DNA of 64,000 bases from Youxingia wuxianensis (GTDB lineage Bacteria; Bacillota; Clostridia; Oscillospirales; Ruminococcaceae): the NCBI RefSeq assembly GCF_014385085.1, contig NZ_JACRTD010000003.1:186001-250000 (forward strand), given 5' to 3'. Positions 17,500-24,316 of this stretch are shown here, piece by piece; position 1 is the stretch's first letter; each line of letters opens with the position of its first letter. Position numbers and translations under genes: made by a program. The notes below the pieces were generated by a model that was given only the letters and a program-made list of their open reading frames with translations, made no database searches and was not told where the DNA came from.

Positions 17500-18671
17500 T
17501 GGATAGATTATTCATGGAAAACAGCTACATCTCCTTAAATAAGGTAGGGGAAGAGCTGTGCGGAGACCGGGTAGAAACTATGACCAGTCCCAATGGGGAT
17601 TTTACTATGGTGCTGGCAGACGGTCTGGGAAGCGGAGTGAAGGCCAATATCCTTTCCACCCTGACTTCAAAGATTATTGCCACCATGATGGAAAGCGATA
17701 TGCCAATTGAGGAATGTGTGACCACCATCGCTCAAACCCTGCCGGTATGCTCGGTGCGCGGGGTTGCCTATGCGACCTTTACGATTGTAAAGGTATATCG
17801 GAATAAAGATGTATACCTGATTCAGTATGACAATCCGGATGTGATTATGATCCGGGACGGAAAAAGCTATGATTATCCCAAGGAAGAAAAATTGATAGCG
17901 GGAAAGAAAATTTTCGAATCCCGTTTTAAGCTTCAGTTGGGAGACATGTTTATTCTGATGAGCGATGGAGTTATCAACGCCGGGGTCGGCCAGGTGCTCA
18001 ACTTTGGCTGGCAGCGGGAAAATGTACTTAATTACGCCGTGGAGCGGTATCATCCGGAGATTACTGCCAAAGCCATGGCGGGTGTGGTTTCTGACGCCTG
18101 CAAAGATTTGTATATGGGAAAACCGGGGGACGACACCACTGTGGCGGTGCTGCGTATCCGGGAACGGGAGCTGGTGAACTTGATGATCGGTCCGCCGGTC
18201 AACAAGGGCGACGATGAAAAGGTCATGGAGCTTTTCTTTTCCAAAGAGGGCAAGAAGATTGTATGCGGGGGAACCACTTCCACCATCGTAAGCAAATATC
18301 TGGGCAAAGAGATTAAAACCAAGATTGATTACTTCGATCCGGATATTCCCCCTATCGGCTATATCGAAGGAGTGGATCTGGTCACCGAAGGGGTGCTTAC
18401 CATGGGCAGGGTAGTGGAAATTGCCCGGCAGTACGCATCCAATTCTGATTCCAGCTGTGAATGGATTGGAAAGAAGGATGGAGCGTCGCTGATCGCTCAG
18501 CTTCTGTTTGAGGAGGCCACCGACGTAAACCTATTTGTAGGCAGGGCAATGAATCCGGCCCATCAAAATCCAAACATGCCCATTGATTTAAGCATTAAGC
18601 TGCGGCTGATTGACGATCTGGCGGAGTATCTTGAAAAGATGGGAAAACATGTGAAAGTAAGTTATTTTTAA
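17496..18671 (+). CDS. SpoIIE-family PP2C-type protein phosphatase
   Basis: The 391-residue protein has a PP2C/SpoIIE phosphatase domain in its first about 225 residues. The metal-binding aspartates are visible in VLADGLGSGVKAN, LMSDGVINAG and GDDTTVAVL. The remaining about 165 residues form a second region that I do not recognise; it has a glycine-rich CGGTTSTIV segment. Its coupling to the PAS hydrogenase (ATGA overlap) suggests that the hydrogenase senses a redox cue and controls this phosphatase. The target phosphoprotein is not encoded nearby. It is followed after 41 bases by a second hydrogenase-type gene. Confidence 0.87.
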   Translation: MMDRLFMENSYISLNKVGEELCGDRVETMTSPNGDFTMVLADGLGSGVKANILSTLTSKIIATMMESDMPIEECVTTIAQTLPVCSVRGVAYATFTIVKVYRNKDVYLIQYDNPDVIMIRDGKSYDYPKEEKLIAGKKIFESRFKLQLGDMFILMSDGVINAGVGQVLNFGWQRENVLNYAVERYHPEITAKAMAGVVSDACKDLYMGKPGDDTTVAVLRIRERELVNLMIGPPVNKGDDEKVMELFFSKEGKKIVCGGTTSTIVSKYLGKEIKTKIDYFDPDIPPIGYIEGVDLVTEGVLTMGRVVEIARQYASNSDSSCEWIGKKDGASLIAQLLFEEATDVNLFVGRAMNPAHQNPNMPIDLSIKLRLIDDLAEYLEKMGKHVKVSYF

Positions 18672-18712
18672 TTTTGATAGCGGCGGGGTCGCCCTTAGAT
18701 ACGGGAGGAACT

Positions 18713-20140
18713 ATGAGAAATTTTGATACTAACGTACAGCTTTTAAAATATAATGTTTTGAAAGGCGTGGCCAAACACGCCTATGAAGGGACCTTGAGAG
18801 AGTGTTACCACGACATTCCCATAGAGATTATCCCAGGACCGGAACCGACCATGCGCTGTTGTATTTACAAAGAACGGGCGATTGTAAGCGAACGGATAAA
18901 ATTGGCTATGGGAGGGGATAAAAACAATCCCAATGTCATTGAAGTGCTGAATATCGCTTGTGATGAATGTCCAGTCAACCGTTATACGGTAGGGGAGGCT
19001 TGCCGCGGGTGTATCGCCCATCGCTGCCAGCATGTATGCCCGGTGGGAGCCATTGAAGTTCACGGCACAAAAGCGCATATCAATCCAGATAAATGTATTG
19101 AGTGCGGCAGATGCGCCAGCGTATGCCCTTACAGCGCGATTATAAAGTCGGTTCGTCCCTGTGAGAATGCATGTAAAATTAACGCTATTAAAATGAACGA
19201 TGAGAAAAAAGCTCAGATTGACAATGAAAAATGTATCTCGTGCGGCGCCTGTGTCTACCAGTGCCCGTTCGGCGCCATTGTGGATAAGTCCTTTATTTTG
19301 GATGCGATCAATATTTTAAAAGAGTCTCAGGATAATAAAAAATATCGGGTCTATGCGGTCATTGCCCCATCGATTTCCAGCCAGTTTGCATACGCTAAAA
19401 TTGGGCAGGTAGTAACCGGATTGAAGCATCTGGGCTTTCACAGTGTGGTAGAAGCGGCGTTAGGCGCGGATATGGTGGCGTATCAGGAAGCTTTGGAGCT
19501 GAAAGAAAAAGGATTTTTGACCTCCTCCTGCTGTCCGGCGTTTGTACAGTACATTAAGACTGCGTTTCCAAAAATGGTAGAGCATATTTCTCATAATCCA
19601 TCCCCCATGGTAGCGATCGCACAGTTTATTAAAAAATTGGATCCGGGAGCGAAAACCATCTTTATCGGGCCGTGTACCGCCAAAAAGATGGAATTTCAGC
19701 AGGAACCTACCCACGCTATCGATTGTGTTATTACCTTTGAAGAACTGCAGGCGTTGCTGGACTGTCGTGATATCACCATTGAAAATTTAGAAGAGGGCGT
19801 ATTGGATAACGCTTCCTATTATGGAAGAATTTTTGCCCGCAGCGGCGGCCTTTCGGACGCGGTGGCACAGGCGTTGAAAGAACATGGGATTACACCCCAG
19901 GAGTTTGAGGCGAAGCCGGTGGCCTGCGACGGAATAGAGCAGTGTAAAATCGCCTTGCTCAAAGCGGGGAAAAATATGCTGGACGCAAACTTTATTGAGG
20001 GTATGGCTTGTGTTGGCGGCTGTATTGGCGGCGCGGCATGTATTACCCATGGACCCAAGGATAAAAATGAAGTGAATAAGTATGGCGAGCTGGCAAAAGA
20101 AAAGACCATTTCCGACGCCGTGGCCATTACCAGAATGTAG
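18713..20140 (+). CDS. [FeFe] hydrogenase, monomeric group B-type
   Basis: The 475-residue protein carries many N-terminal Fe-S cysteine motifs (CRGCIAHRCQHVCP, CIECGRCASVCP, CENAC, CISCGACVYQCP) and a full H-cluster domain. The loops are L1 TSSCCPAF, L2 GPCTAKKME and L3 MACVGGCIGGA, retaining the four cluster cysteines. The architecture fits the poorly studied group B [FeFe] hydrogenases, thought to be ferredoxin-linked. The start at 18713 has GGGAGGA just upstream; a frame extension back to 18674 lacks a ribosome site. It is the probable effector partner of the upstream sensory hydrogenase and phosphatase. Confidence 0.9.
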   Translation: MRNFDTNVQLLKYNVLKGVAKHAYEGTLRECYHDIPIEIIPGPEPTMRCCIYKERAIVSERIKLAMGGDKNNPNVIEVLNIACDECPVNRYTVGEACRGCIAHRCQHVCPVGAIEVHGTKAHINPDKCIECGRCASVCPYSAIIKSVRPCENACKINAIKMNDEKKAQIDNEKCISCGACVYQCPFGAIVDKSFILDAINILKESQDNKKYRVYAVIAPSISSQFAYAKIGQVVTGLKHLGFHSVVEAALGADMVAYQEALELKEKGFLTSSCCPAFVQYIKTAFPKMVEHISHNPSPMVAIAQFIKKLDPGAKTIFIGPCTAKKMEFQQEPTHAIDCVITFEELQALLDCRDITIENLEEGVLDNASYYGRIFARSGGLSDAVAQALKEHGITPQEFEAKPVACDGIEQCKIALLKAGKNMLDANFIEGMACVGGCIGGAACITHGPKDKNEVNKYGELAKEKTISDAVAITRM

Positions 20141-20153
20141 GGAGCTGTTTGTT

Positions 20154-20300
20154 ATGGCATGCGAACATGTAAAGGTATGTCCCTGTACAAATAGAGACTG
20201 CGAATATAACCGGCATTGCTGCAAGTGTGTGGCTTATCATCGGGACAGGGGAGATCTTCCCATCTGTCTGAGAAACCTTAAGAAAAAAGAAAAGGAATAA
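20154..20300 (+). CDS. small Cys-rich protein (DUF6485-like)
   Basis: The 48-residue cytosolic protein contains eight cysteines, spaced CEHVKVCPC, DCEY, HCCKC and ICLRN, followed by a Lys-rich end. The pattern resembles the small Cys-rich DUF6485 proteins of anaerobes; this assignment is from memory. It probably binds a metal or an Fe-S cluster. It starts 13 bases after the group B-type hydrogenase, behind a GGGAG site, so it likely belongs to that operon. A perfect hairpin follows directly. A longer frame from 20082 overlaps the hydrogenase and is not supported. Confidence 0.75.
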   Translation: MACEHVKVCPCTNRDCEYNRHCCKCVAYHRDRGDLPICLRNLKKKEKE

Positions 20301-20307
20301 GATCCGT

Positions 20308-20338
20308 GTCTCCCAAAAGGCCGTTCCTTTTGGGAGAC
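20308..20338 (+). terminator. terminator-like hairpin after the hydrogenase operon
   Basis: A perfect 13-bp stem (GTCTCCCAAAAGG) with a 5-base loop. The T tail is weak (TGCCTTTA), so termination may be partial and rbsD may be reached by read-through. Confidence 0.7.
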
Positions 20339-20363
20339 TGCCTTTACGGGAAGGAAGAGGACA

Positions 20364-20759
20364 ATGAAAAAGGCAAAACTTTTAAACAGCGAGATCAGTT
20401 ATGAAATTGCAAAGCTGGGCCACACCCAGACACTGACTATTGGAGACGCAGGCTTGCCGGCGCCTGCTGGAGTGAAGAAGATTGATCTAGCGGTGAGCGG
20501 AGGGGTACCGGGACTGCTGCAAGTACTGGATGCGGTGATCAGCGAAATGTGTGTAGAGCAGATTTACTTGGCGGAGGAAACCCAGGAACAAAGCCCGCAG
20601 ATGCATGAGGAGATTGTAAAACGGTTTCCTGGGATAAGGGTGGATTATATACGCCATGAGCAGTTCAAAGTGATGACCAGGGATACAAGAGCGCTAATCC
20701 GCACTGGAGAAACGACGCCTTACTCCAATGTTATCTTGGTTTCAGGCGTGACATTTTAA
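20364..20759 (+). CDS. rbsD: D-ribose pyranase RbsD
   Basis: The 131-residue protein matches RbsD, which interconverts the pyranose and furanose forms of ribose. The family N terminus is clear: LLNSEISYEIAKLGHTQTL with the catalytic histidine near 20, then GDAGLP. The C-terminal tyrosine and asparagine of the active site (PYSNVILVSG) are also present. It stands alone, without rbsA, rbsB, rbsC or rbsK. The nearest gene downstream is an RpiR-type sugar-phosphate regulator with its own promoter. Transcription probably comes by read-through from the operon upstream. Confidence 0.93.
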   Translation: MKKAKLLNSEISYEIAKLGHTQTLTIGDAGLPAPAGVKKIDLAVSGGVPGLLQVLDAVISEMCVEQIYLAEETQEQSPQMHEEIVKRFPGIRVDYIRHEQFKVMTRDTRALIRTGETTPYSNVILVSGVTF

Positions 20760-20774
20760 TATAATATTCCATAT

Positions 20775-20806
20775 AAATGCAGGATTTTTTTCAAAATCCT
20801 GCATTT
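20775..20806 (+). terminator. intrinsic terminator after rbsD
   Basis: A perfect 14-bp stem (AAATGCAGGATTTT) with a 4-base loop. It is followed by GTTGTTG, a modest T-rich tail. Confidence 0.8.
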
Positions 20807-20831
20807 GTTGTTGAAAAGTCCGGAAATTTTC

Positions 20832-20867
20832 TTGATTTTTGCAGGAGATTACGCTATCATTAATGAT
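20832..20867 (+). promoter_or_regulatory. promoter and palindrome before the RpiR regulator
   Basis: TTGATT (20832-20837), a 17-base spacer and TATCAT (20855-20860) form a promoter. The -10 overlaps the perfect 12-bp palindrome ATCATTAATGAT (20856-20867), which is followed by another TATCAT. This could be an autoregulatory operator. Confidence 0.6.
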
Positions 20868-20918
20868 GTATCATTAGCATTTGTTAAATAATAAATGAAA
20901 ATAGAAGAGGGAATGAAT

Positions 20919-21812
20919 ATGGAAAAGGATCTGTTGTCAGTCATTGAACAAATGACTCCGCAATTTTCCAAAGGCCAACGTTTGATTGCCGGATATATCA
21001 TCCATCATTTTGATAAGGCGGCGTTTATGACCGCTTCCAAACTGGGCAGTACTGTGGGGGTAAGCGAATCCACGGTAGTGAGGTTTGCTTCGGAGATTGG
21101 GTTTGAGGGCTATCCCCAGCTTCAGAAGGCTCTTCAGGAATTAATACGCAATAAATTGACTACCGTTCAGCGTATGGATGTTACCAACGACCAGATGGGC
21201 GATACGAATATTTTGGCGAAGGTGCTTAATAAGGATATTGATAAGATCCGCCACACGCTGGAAGAAACCAGCATGGATGATTTTTCTAAAGCGGCGGATA
21301 CGATTGTATCCGCCCGGAATATTTATATTATCGGCGTACGCTCTTCTTCAGCGCTGGCGCAGTTTTTAAGCTTTTATTTCAATCATATTTTTCCAAGTGT
21401 GCGTCTGATCAATACTACCAGCACCAGTGAAATGTTTGAACAGATTATGCGTATCGGGCCGGAGGATGTGTTTATCGCTATCAGCTTTCCCAGGTATTCC
21501 AAGCGCACGGTAATGTCCTGCCGTTACGCCAGAAACAATGGCGCCAAAGTAATCTCTATTACCGATTCCGGGAAGTCGCCTATTGCCCAGTATGCGGATT
21601 GTGTCTTGATGGCCCGCAGCGATATGGCTTCTTTTGTGGATTCCCTAGTAGCGCCTTTGAGTTTAATTAATGCATTGATTGTGGCGGTAGGAATGAAAAA
21701 GCGGGAGGAAATATCCCAGACTTATGCCCGGCTGGAACAGATTTGGGATGAATATGAAGTATATGAAAAACGCTCAGATGAAAACCGGGCGTTAAAAGAG
21801 GAAGAGCAGTGA
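20919..21812 (+). CDS. MurR/RpiR family transcriptional regulator
   Basis: The 297-residue protein has an N-terminal RpiR-type helix-turn-helix (about 1-77; ASKLGSTVGVSESTVVRFASEIGF) and a C-terminal SIS sugar-phosphate-binding domain (about 120-255; IYIIGVRSSSALAQFLSFYF and VFIAISFPRYSKRTV). Family members repress or activate sugar-phosphate genes in response to an effector. The start at 20919 is favoured by GAGGG at 20906-20912. Neighbouring rbsD suggests a ribose or pentose-phosphate ligand, but this is an inference. It overlaps the flavoprotein gene by four bases. Confidence 0.92.
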   Translation: MEKDLLSVIEQMTPQFSKGQRLIAGYIIHHFDKAAFMTASKLGSTVGVSESTVVRFASEIGFEGYPQLQKALQELIRNKLTTVQRMDVTNDQMGDTNILAKVLNKDIDKIRHTLEETSMDDFSKAADTIVSARNIYIIGVRSSSALAQFLSFYFNHIFPSVRLINTTSTSEMFEQIMRIGPEDVFIAISFPRYSKRTVMSCRYARNNGAKVISITDSGKSPIAQYADCVLMARSDMASFVDSLVAPLSLINALIVAVGMKKREEISQTYARLEQIWDEYEVYEKRSDENRALKEEEQ

Positions 21813-23035
21813 ACAAAAAAGCAGTCATTATCGGCGCTGGGGCCGCTGGACTTCTCTGCGGAGGGTTTGCCGCCCGCCGGGGATTGGAAGTCACAATTGT
21901 AGAAAAGAATGCGCGTGCGGCCCGCAAGGTGATGATTACTGGAAAAGGCCGCTGCAATGTTACCAATGATTGTTCCCCGGATGATTTTATTAAAAACGTG
22001 CGCACGAACTCCCGTTTTATGTATGGAGCGATCAACAGCTTTCCTTCCAGTGAAGTAATGGCCTTGTTTGAAAGCTTAGGAGTAAAATTAAAAACCGAAC
22101 GGGGAAACCGGGTGTTTCCAGTTTCGGATAAAGCGGTAGAAATTGTGGACGCATTGGTAAAATTTGCGAAATCCGGCGGGGCAAAGATTGTTCAGGGACA
22201 GGCAAAAGAAGTCCTTACACAAGATAGGAAAGTGACGGGCGTTTTGCTGGAAGACGGGCGGGTTTTGCCGGCGCAGGCGGTAATGATCGCTACAGGAGGT
22301 CTGAGTTATCCATTAACCGGCTCCACAGGAGATGGTTATCGTATGGCGGAAAAACTGGGGCACAGGGTGGTGCCTGCCCGTCCATCGCTGGTGCCGATTG
22401 TAGTAAAAGAACCCTGGTGCGCTCAGCTGATGGGACTTTCATTAAAGAACGTTACCTTGAGCCTGAAAGAACAAGGCAAATCCAAACCCATATTTTCTGA
22501 ACTGGGAGAGATGCTTTTTACTCATTTTGGCGTATCCGGACCGCTGGTATTAAGCGCGTCTGCCTATATGAATGAGAATCCGGAAAGGTATCGGCTGTTT
22601 ATTGACCTAAAACCGGGACTGGACGAGGCCCAGCTGGACGCAAGGCTGCTTCGGGATTTTGAAGGGGAGAAAAACAAAGATTTTATCAATTCTTTGTCGA
22701 TGCTTCTTCCGAAAAAAATGATTCCCGTAGCGGTTCGTTTATCAGGGATCGATCCGCAGACGAAGGTAAACAGCATTACAAAAAAACAGCGCAGGGAATT
22801 TGCGGCTTTGCTTAAAGCTCTTCCGCTGACTCCCAAAGGGTTTCGTCCCATGGAAGAAGCGATTATTACTTCCGGCGGGGTGGATGTGGGACAAATCAGC
22901 CCAAAAACGATGGAATCCAAACTGGTGGAAGGATTATTTTTTGCCGGGGAAGTGATTGATGTGGATGCCTTTACCGGCGGGTTTAACCTGCAGGTAGCCT
23001 TCTCCACAGCCTATCTTGCGGCACAGAACATGTAG
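21809..23035 (+). CDS. NAD(P)/FAD-dependent oxidoreductase, HI0933/YhiN family
   Basis: The 408-residue flavoprotein opens with a Rossmann FAD-binding motif (IIGAGAAGLLCGGFAARRG) and has the family segments KVMITGKGRCNVTN, ATGGLSYPLTGSTGDGYRMAE and the C-terminal GGFNLQVAFSTAYLA. The family includes YhiN and BaiN, whose physiological substrate is uncertain. In Clostridia it is commonly found upstream of cmk, as here. The GTG start overlaps the stop of the regulator, so the two are likely co-translated. Confidence 0.9.
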   Translation: MNKKAVIIGAGAAGLLCGGFAARRGLEVTIVEKNARAARKVMITGKGRCNVTNDCSPDDFIKNVRTNSRFMYGAINSFPSSEVMALFESLGVKLKTERGNRVFPVSDKAVEIVDALVKFAKSGGAKIVQGQAKEVLTQDRKVTGVLLEDGRVLPAQAVMIATGGLSYPLTGSTGDGYRMAEKLGHRVVPARPSLVPIVVKEPWCAQLMGLSLKNVTLSLKEQGKSKPIFSELGEMLFTHFGVSGPLVLSASAYMNENPERYRLFIDLKPGLDEAQLDARLLRDFEGEKNKDFINSLSMLLPKKMIPVAVRLSGIDPQTKVNSITKKQRREFAALLKALPLTPKGFRPMEEAIITSGGVDVGQISPKTMESKLVEGLFFAGEVIDVDAFTGGFNLQVAFSTAYLAAQNM

Positions 23036-23055
23036 CGGACAAGGAGGAATGCAAT

Positions 23056-23730
23056 ATGGTATCAATCGCGATCGACGGGCCGGCGGGTGCGGGAAAAAGC
23101 ACCATTGCCAAACACCTGGCAAAAAAGTTTGGCTATATCTACGTGGATACCGGCGCGTTATACCGTGCCATCGGCTTATATGCTTATGAAAAGGGAAAGA
23201 ATACCGCCTCCGAGCAAGAGGTTGTTCCTTTGCTGGAGGAAATAGAAGTGAAACTTGCGTTTGTTCAGGGGGAACAGCGGGTTTTCTTAGGGGAGCGGGA
23301 TGTCTCCCAAGCAATCCGTCAGCCGGAGATTTCCATGGCGGCGTCCAATGTAAGCGCTATCCCAAAGGTGAGGGAATTTTTGTTTGATTTGCAAAGGGAT
23401 ATAGCCAAACAAAACAATGTGGTGATGGACGGCCGGGATATTGGAACCGTAGTGCTTCCGGACGCCCAGGTAAAAATCTTTTTGACGGCGACTCCGCAGG
23501 ACCGTGCCCGCCGTCGTTATGAAGAACTTATCCAAAAGGGTCATAAAGTGGATTATGATCAGCTGCTGGAAGAAGTGATTCAGCGGGATTACAACGACAG
23601 CAACCGGGCGATTGCCCCCCTTCGCCAGGCCAAGGACGCCACGCTTCTTGATACAACTAATTTTACATTGGAGCAGGCGGTGCAGGCTATGACGGAGCTG
23701 GTAGAAGGGAAGCTGAAAGATGTTTTATAA
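23056..23730 (+). CDS. cmk: cytidylate kinase
   Basis: The 224-residue kinase phosphorylates CMP and dCMP. The P-loop GPAGAGKSTIAK is at the N terminus, followed by YVDTGALYRA, the nucleoside-binding MDGRDIGTVVLPDA and the lid region with ARRRYEEL. An AAGGAGG site lies just before the ATG. It overlaps plsC by 11 bases, and the plsC-ispH/S1 arrangement that follows is widespread in Clostridia. Confidence 0.97.
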   Translation: MVSIAIDGPAGAGKSTIAKHLAKKFGYIYVDTGALYRAIGLYAYEKGKNTASEQEVVPLLEEIEVKLAFVQGEQRVFLGERDVSQAIRQPEISMAASNVSAIPKVREFLFDLQRDIAKQNNVVMDGRDIGTVVLPDAQVKIFLTATPQDRARRRYEELIQKGHKVDYDQLLEEVIQRDYNDSNRAIAPLRQAKDATLLDTTNFTLEQAVQAMTELVEGKLKDVL

Positions 23731-24316
23731 GATCATTCGCGGATTGGCGGTTGTGCTGTGGCGGCTGTATTTCAATATAAAATGTGTCGGAGAAGAAAAT
23801 ATTCCTGAAAGCGGAGGATATATTCTGGCGGCAAATCATCAGACCATGAACGATCCTGTATTTGCAGCCGAAAAAGTAAAAAGACAGATGTATTTTATGG
23901 CGAAAGCAGAACTGTTTGAGAATGGGTTTCTGCGGTGGTTTTTCAACAAACTGGGGGCTTTTCCTATCCAGCGGGGAAAAGGGGACAGCGGGGCCATCCA
24001 GTGGGCGGCCAAGCTGATTGAAGAGGGAAAAATTCTCGCTATGTTCCCAGAAGGAACCCGCTCAAAAGACGGAAAGACTCTGCGGCCCAAATCGGGAGTG
24101 GCGGTCATCGCCCATCAGACCAAGGCGAGCGTCCTGCCCTGCGGGATTAAGCTTGTGGGAGGAAAGGCGCATTTTCGCAGCAAGGTAATAGTTTCTTATG
24201 GAAAATTGATAACATACGAAGAACTGGGTTTTCACGAAGGGTCCACCCATGAGATTAAAGAAGCAAGCATTAAAATCATGAACAGCATTAACCAGTTATT
24301 GGAGGAACAGCCGTGA
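23720..24316 (+). CDS. plsC: 1-acyl-sn-glycerol-3-phosphate acyltransferase
   Basis: The 198-residue acyltransferase makes phosphatidic acid from lysophosphatidic acid at the membrane. The HX4D catalytic motif is seen as NHQTMNDP and the substrate motif as FPEGTRSKDG. An N-terminal hydrophobic stretch (IIRGLAVVLWRLYF) probably anchors it. It overlaps cmk at its start and ispH/rpsA by four bases at its end, suggesting coupled translation across the three genes. Confidence 0.95.
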   Translation: MFYKIIRGLAVVLWRLYFNIKCVGEENIPESGGYILAANHQTMNDPVFAAEKVKRQMYFMAKAELFENGFLRWFFNKLGAFPIQRGKGDSGAIQWAAKLIEEGKILAMFPEGTRSKDGKTLRPKSGVAVIAHQTKASVLPCGIKLVGGKAHFRSKVIVSYGKLITYEELGFHEGSTHEIKEASIKIMNSINQLLEEQP

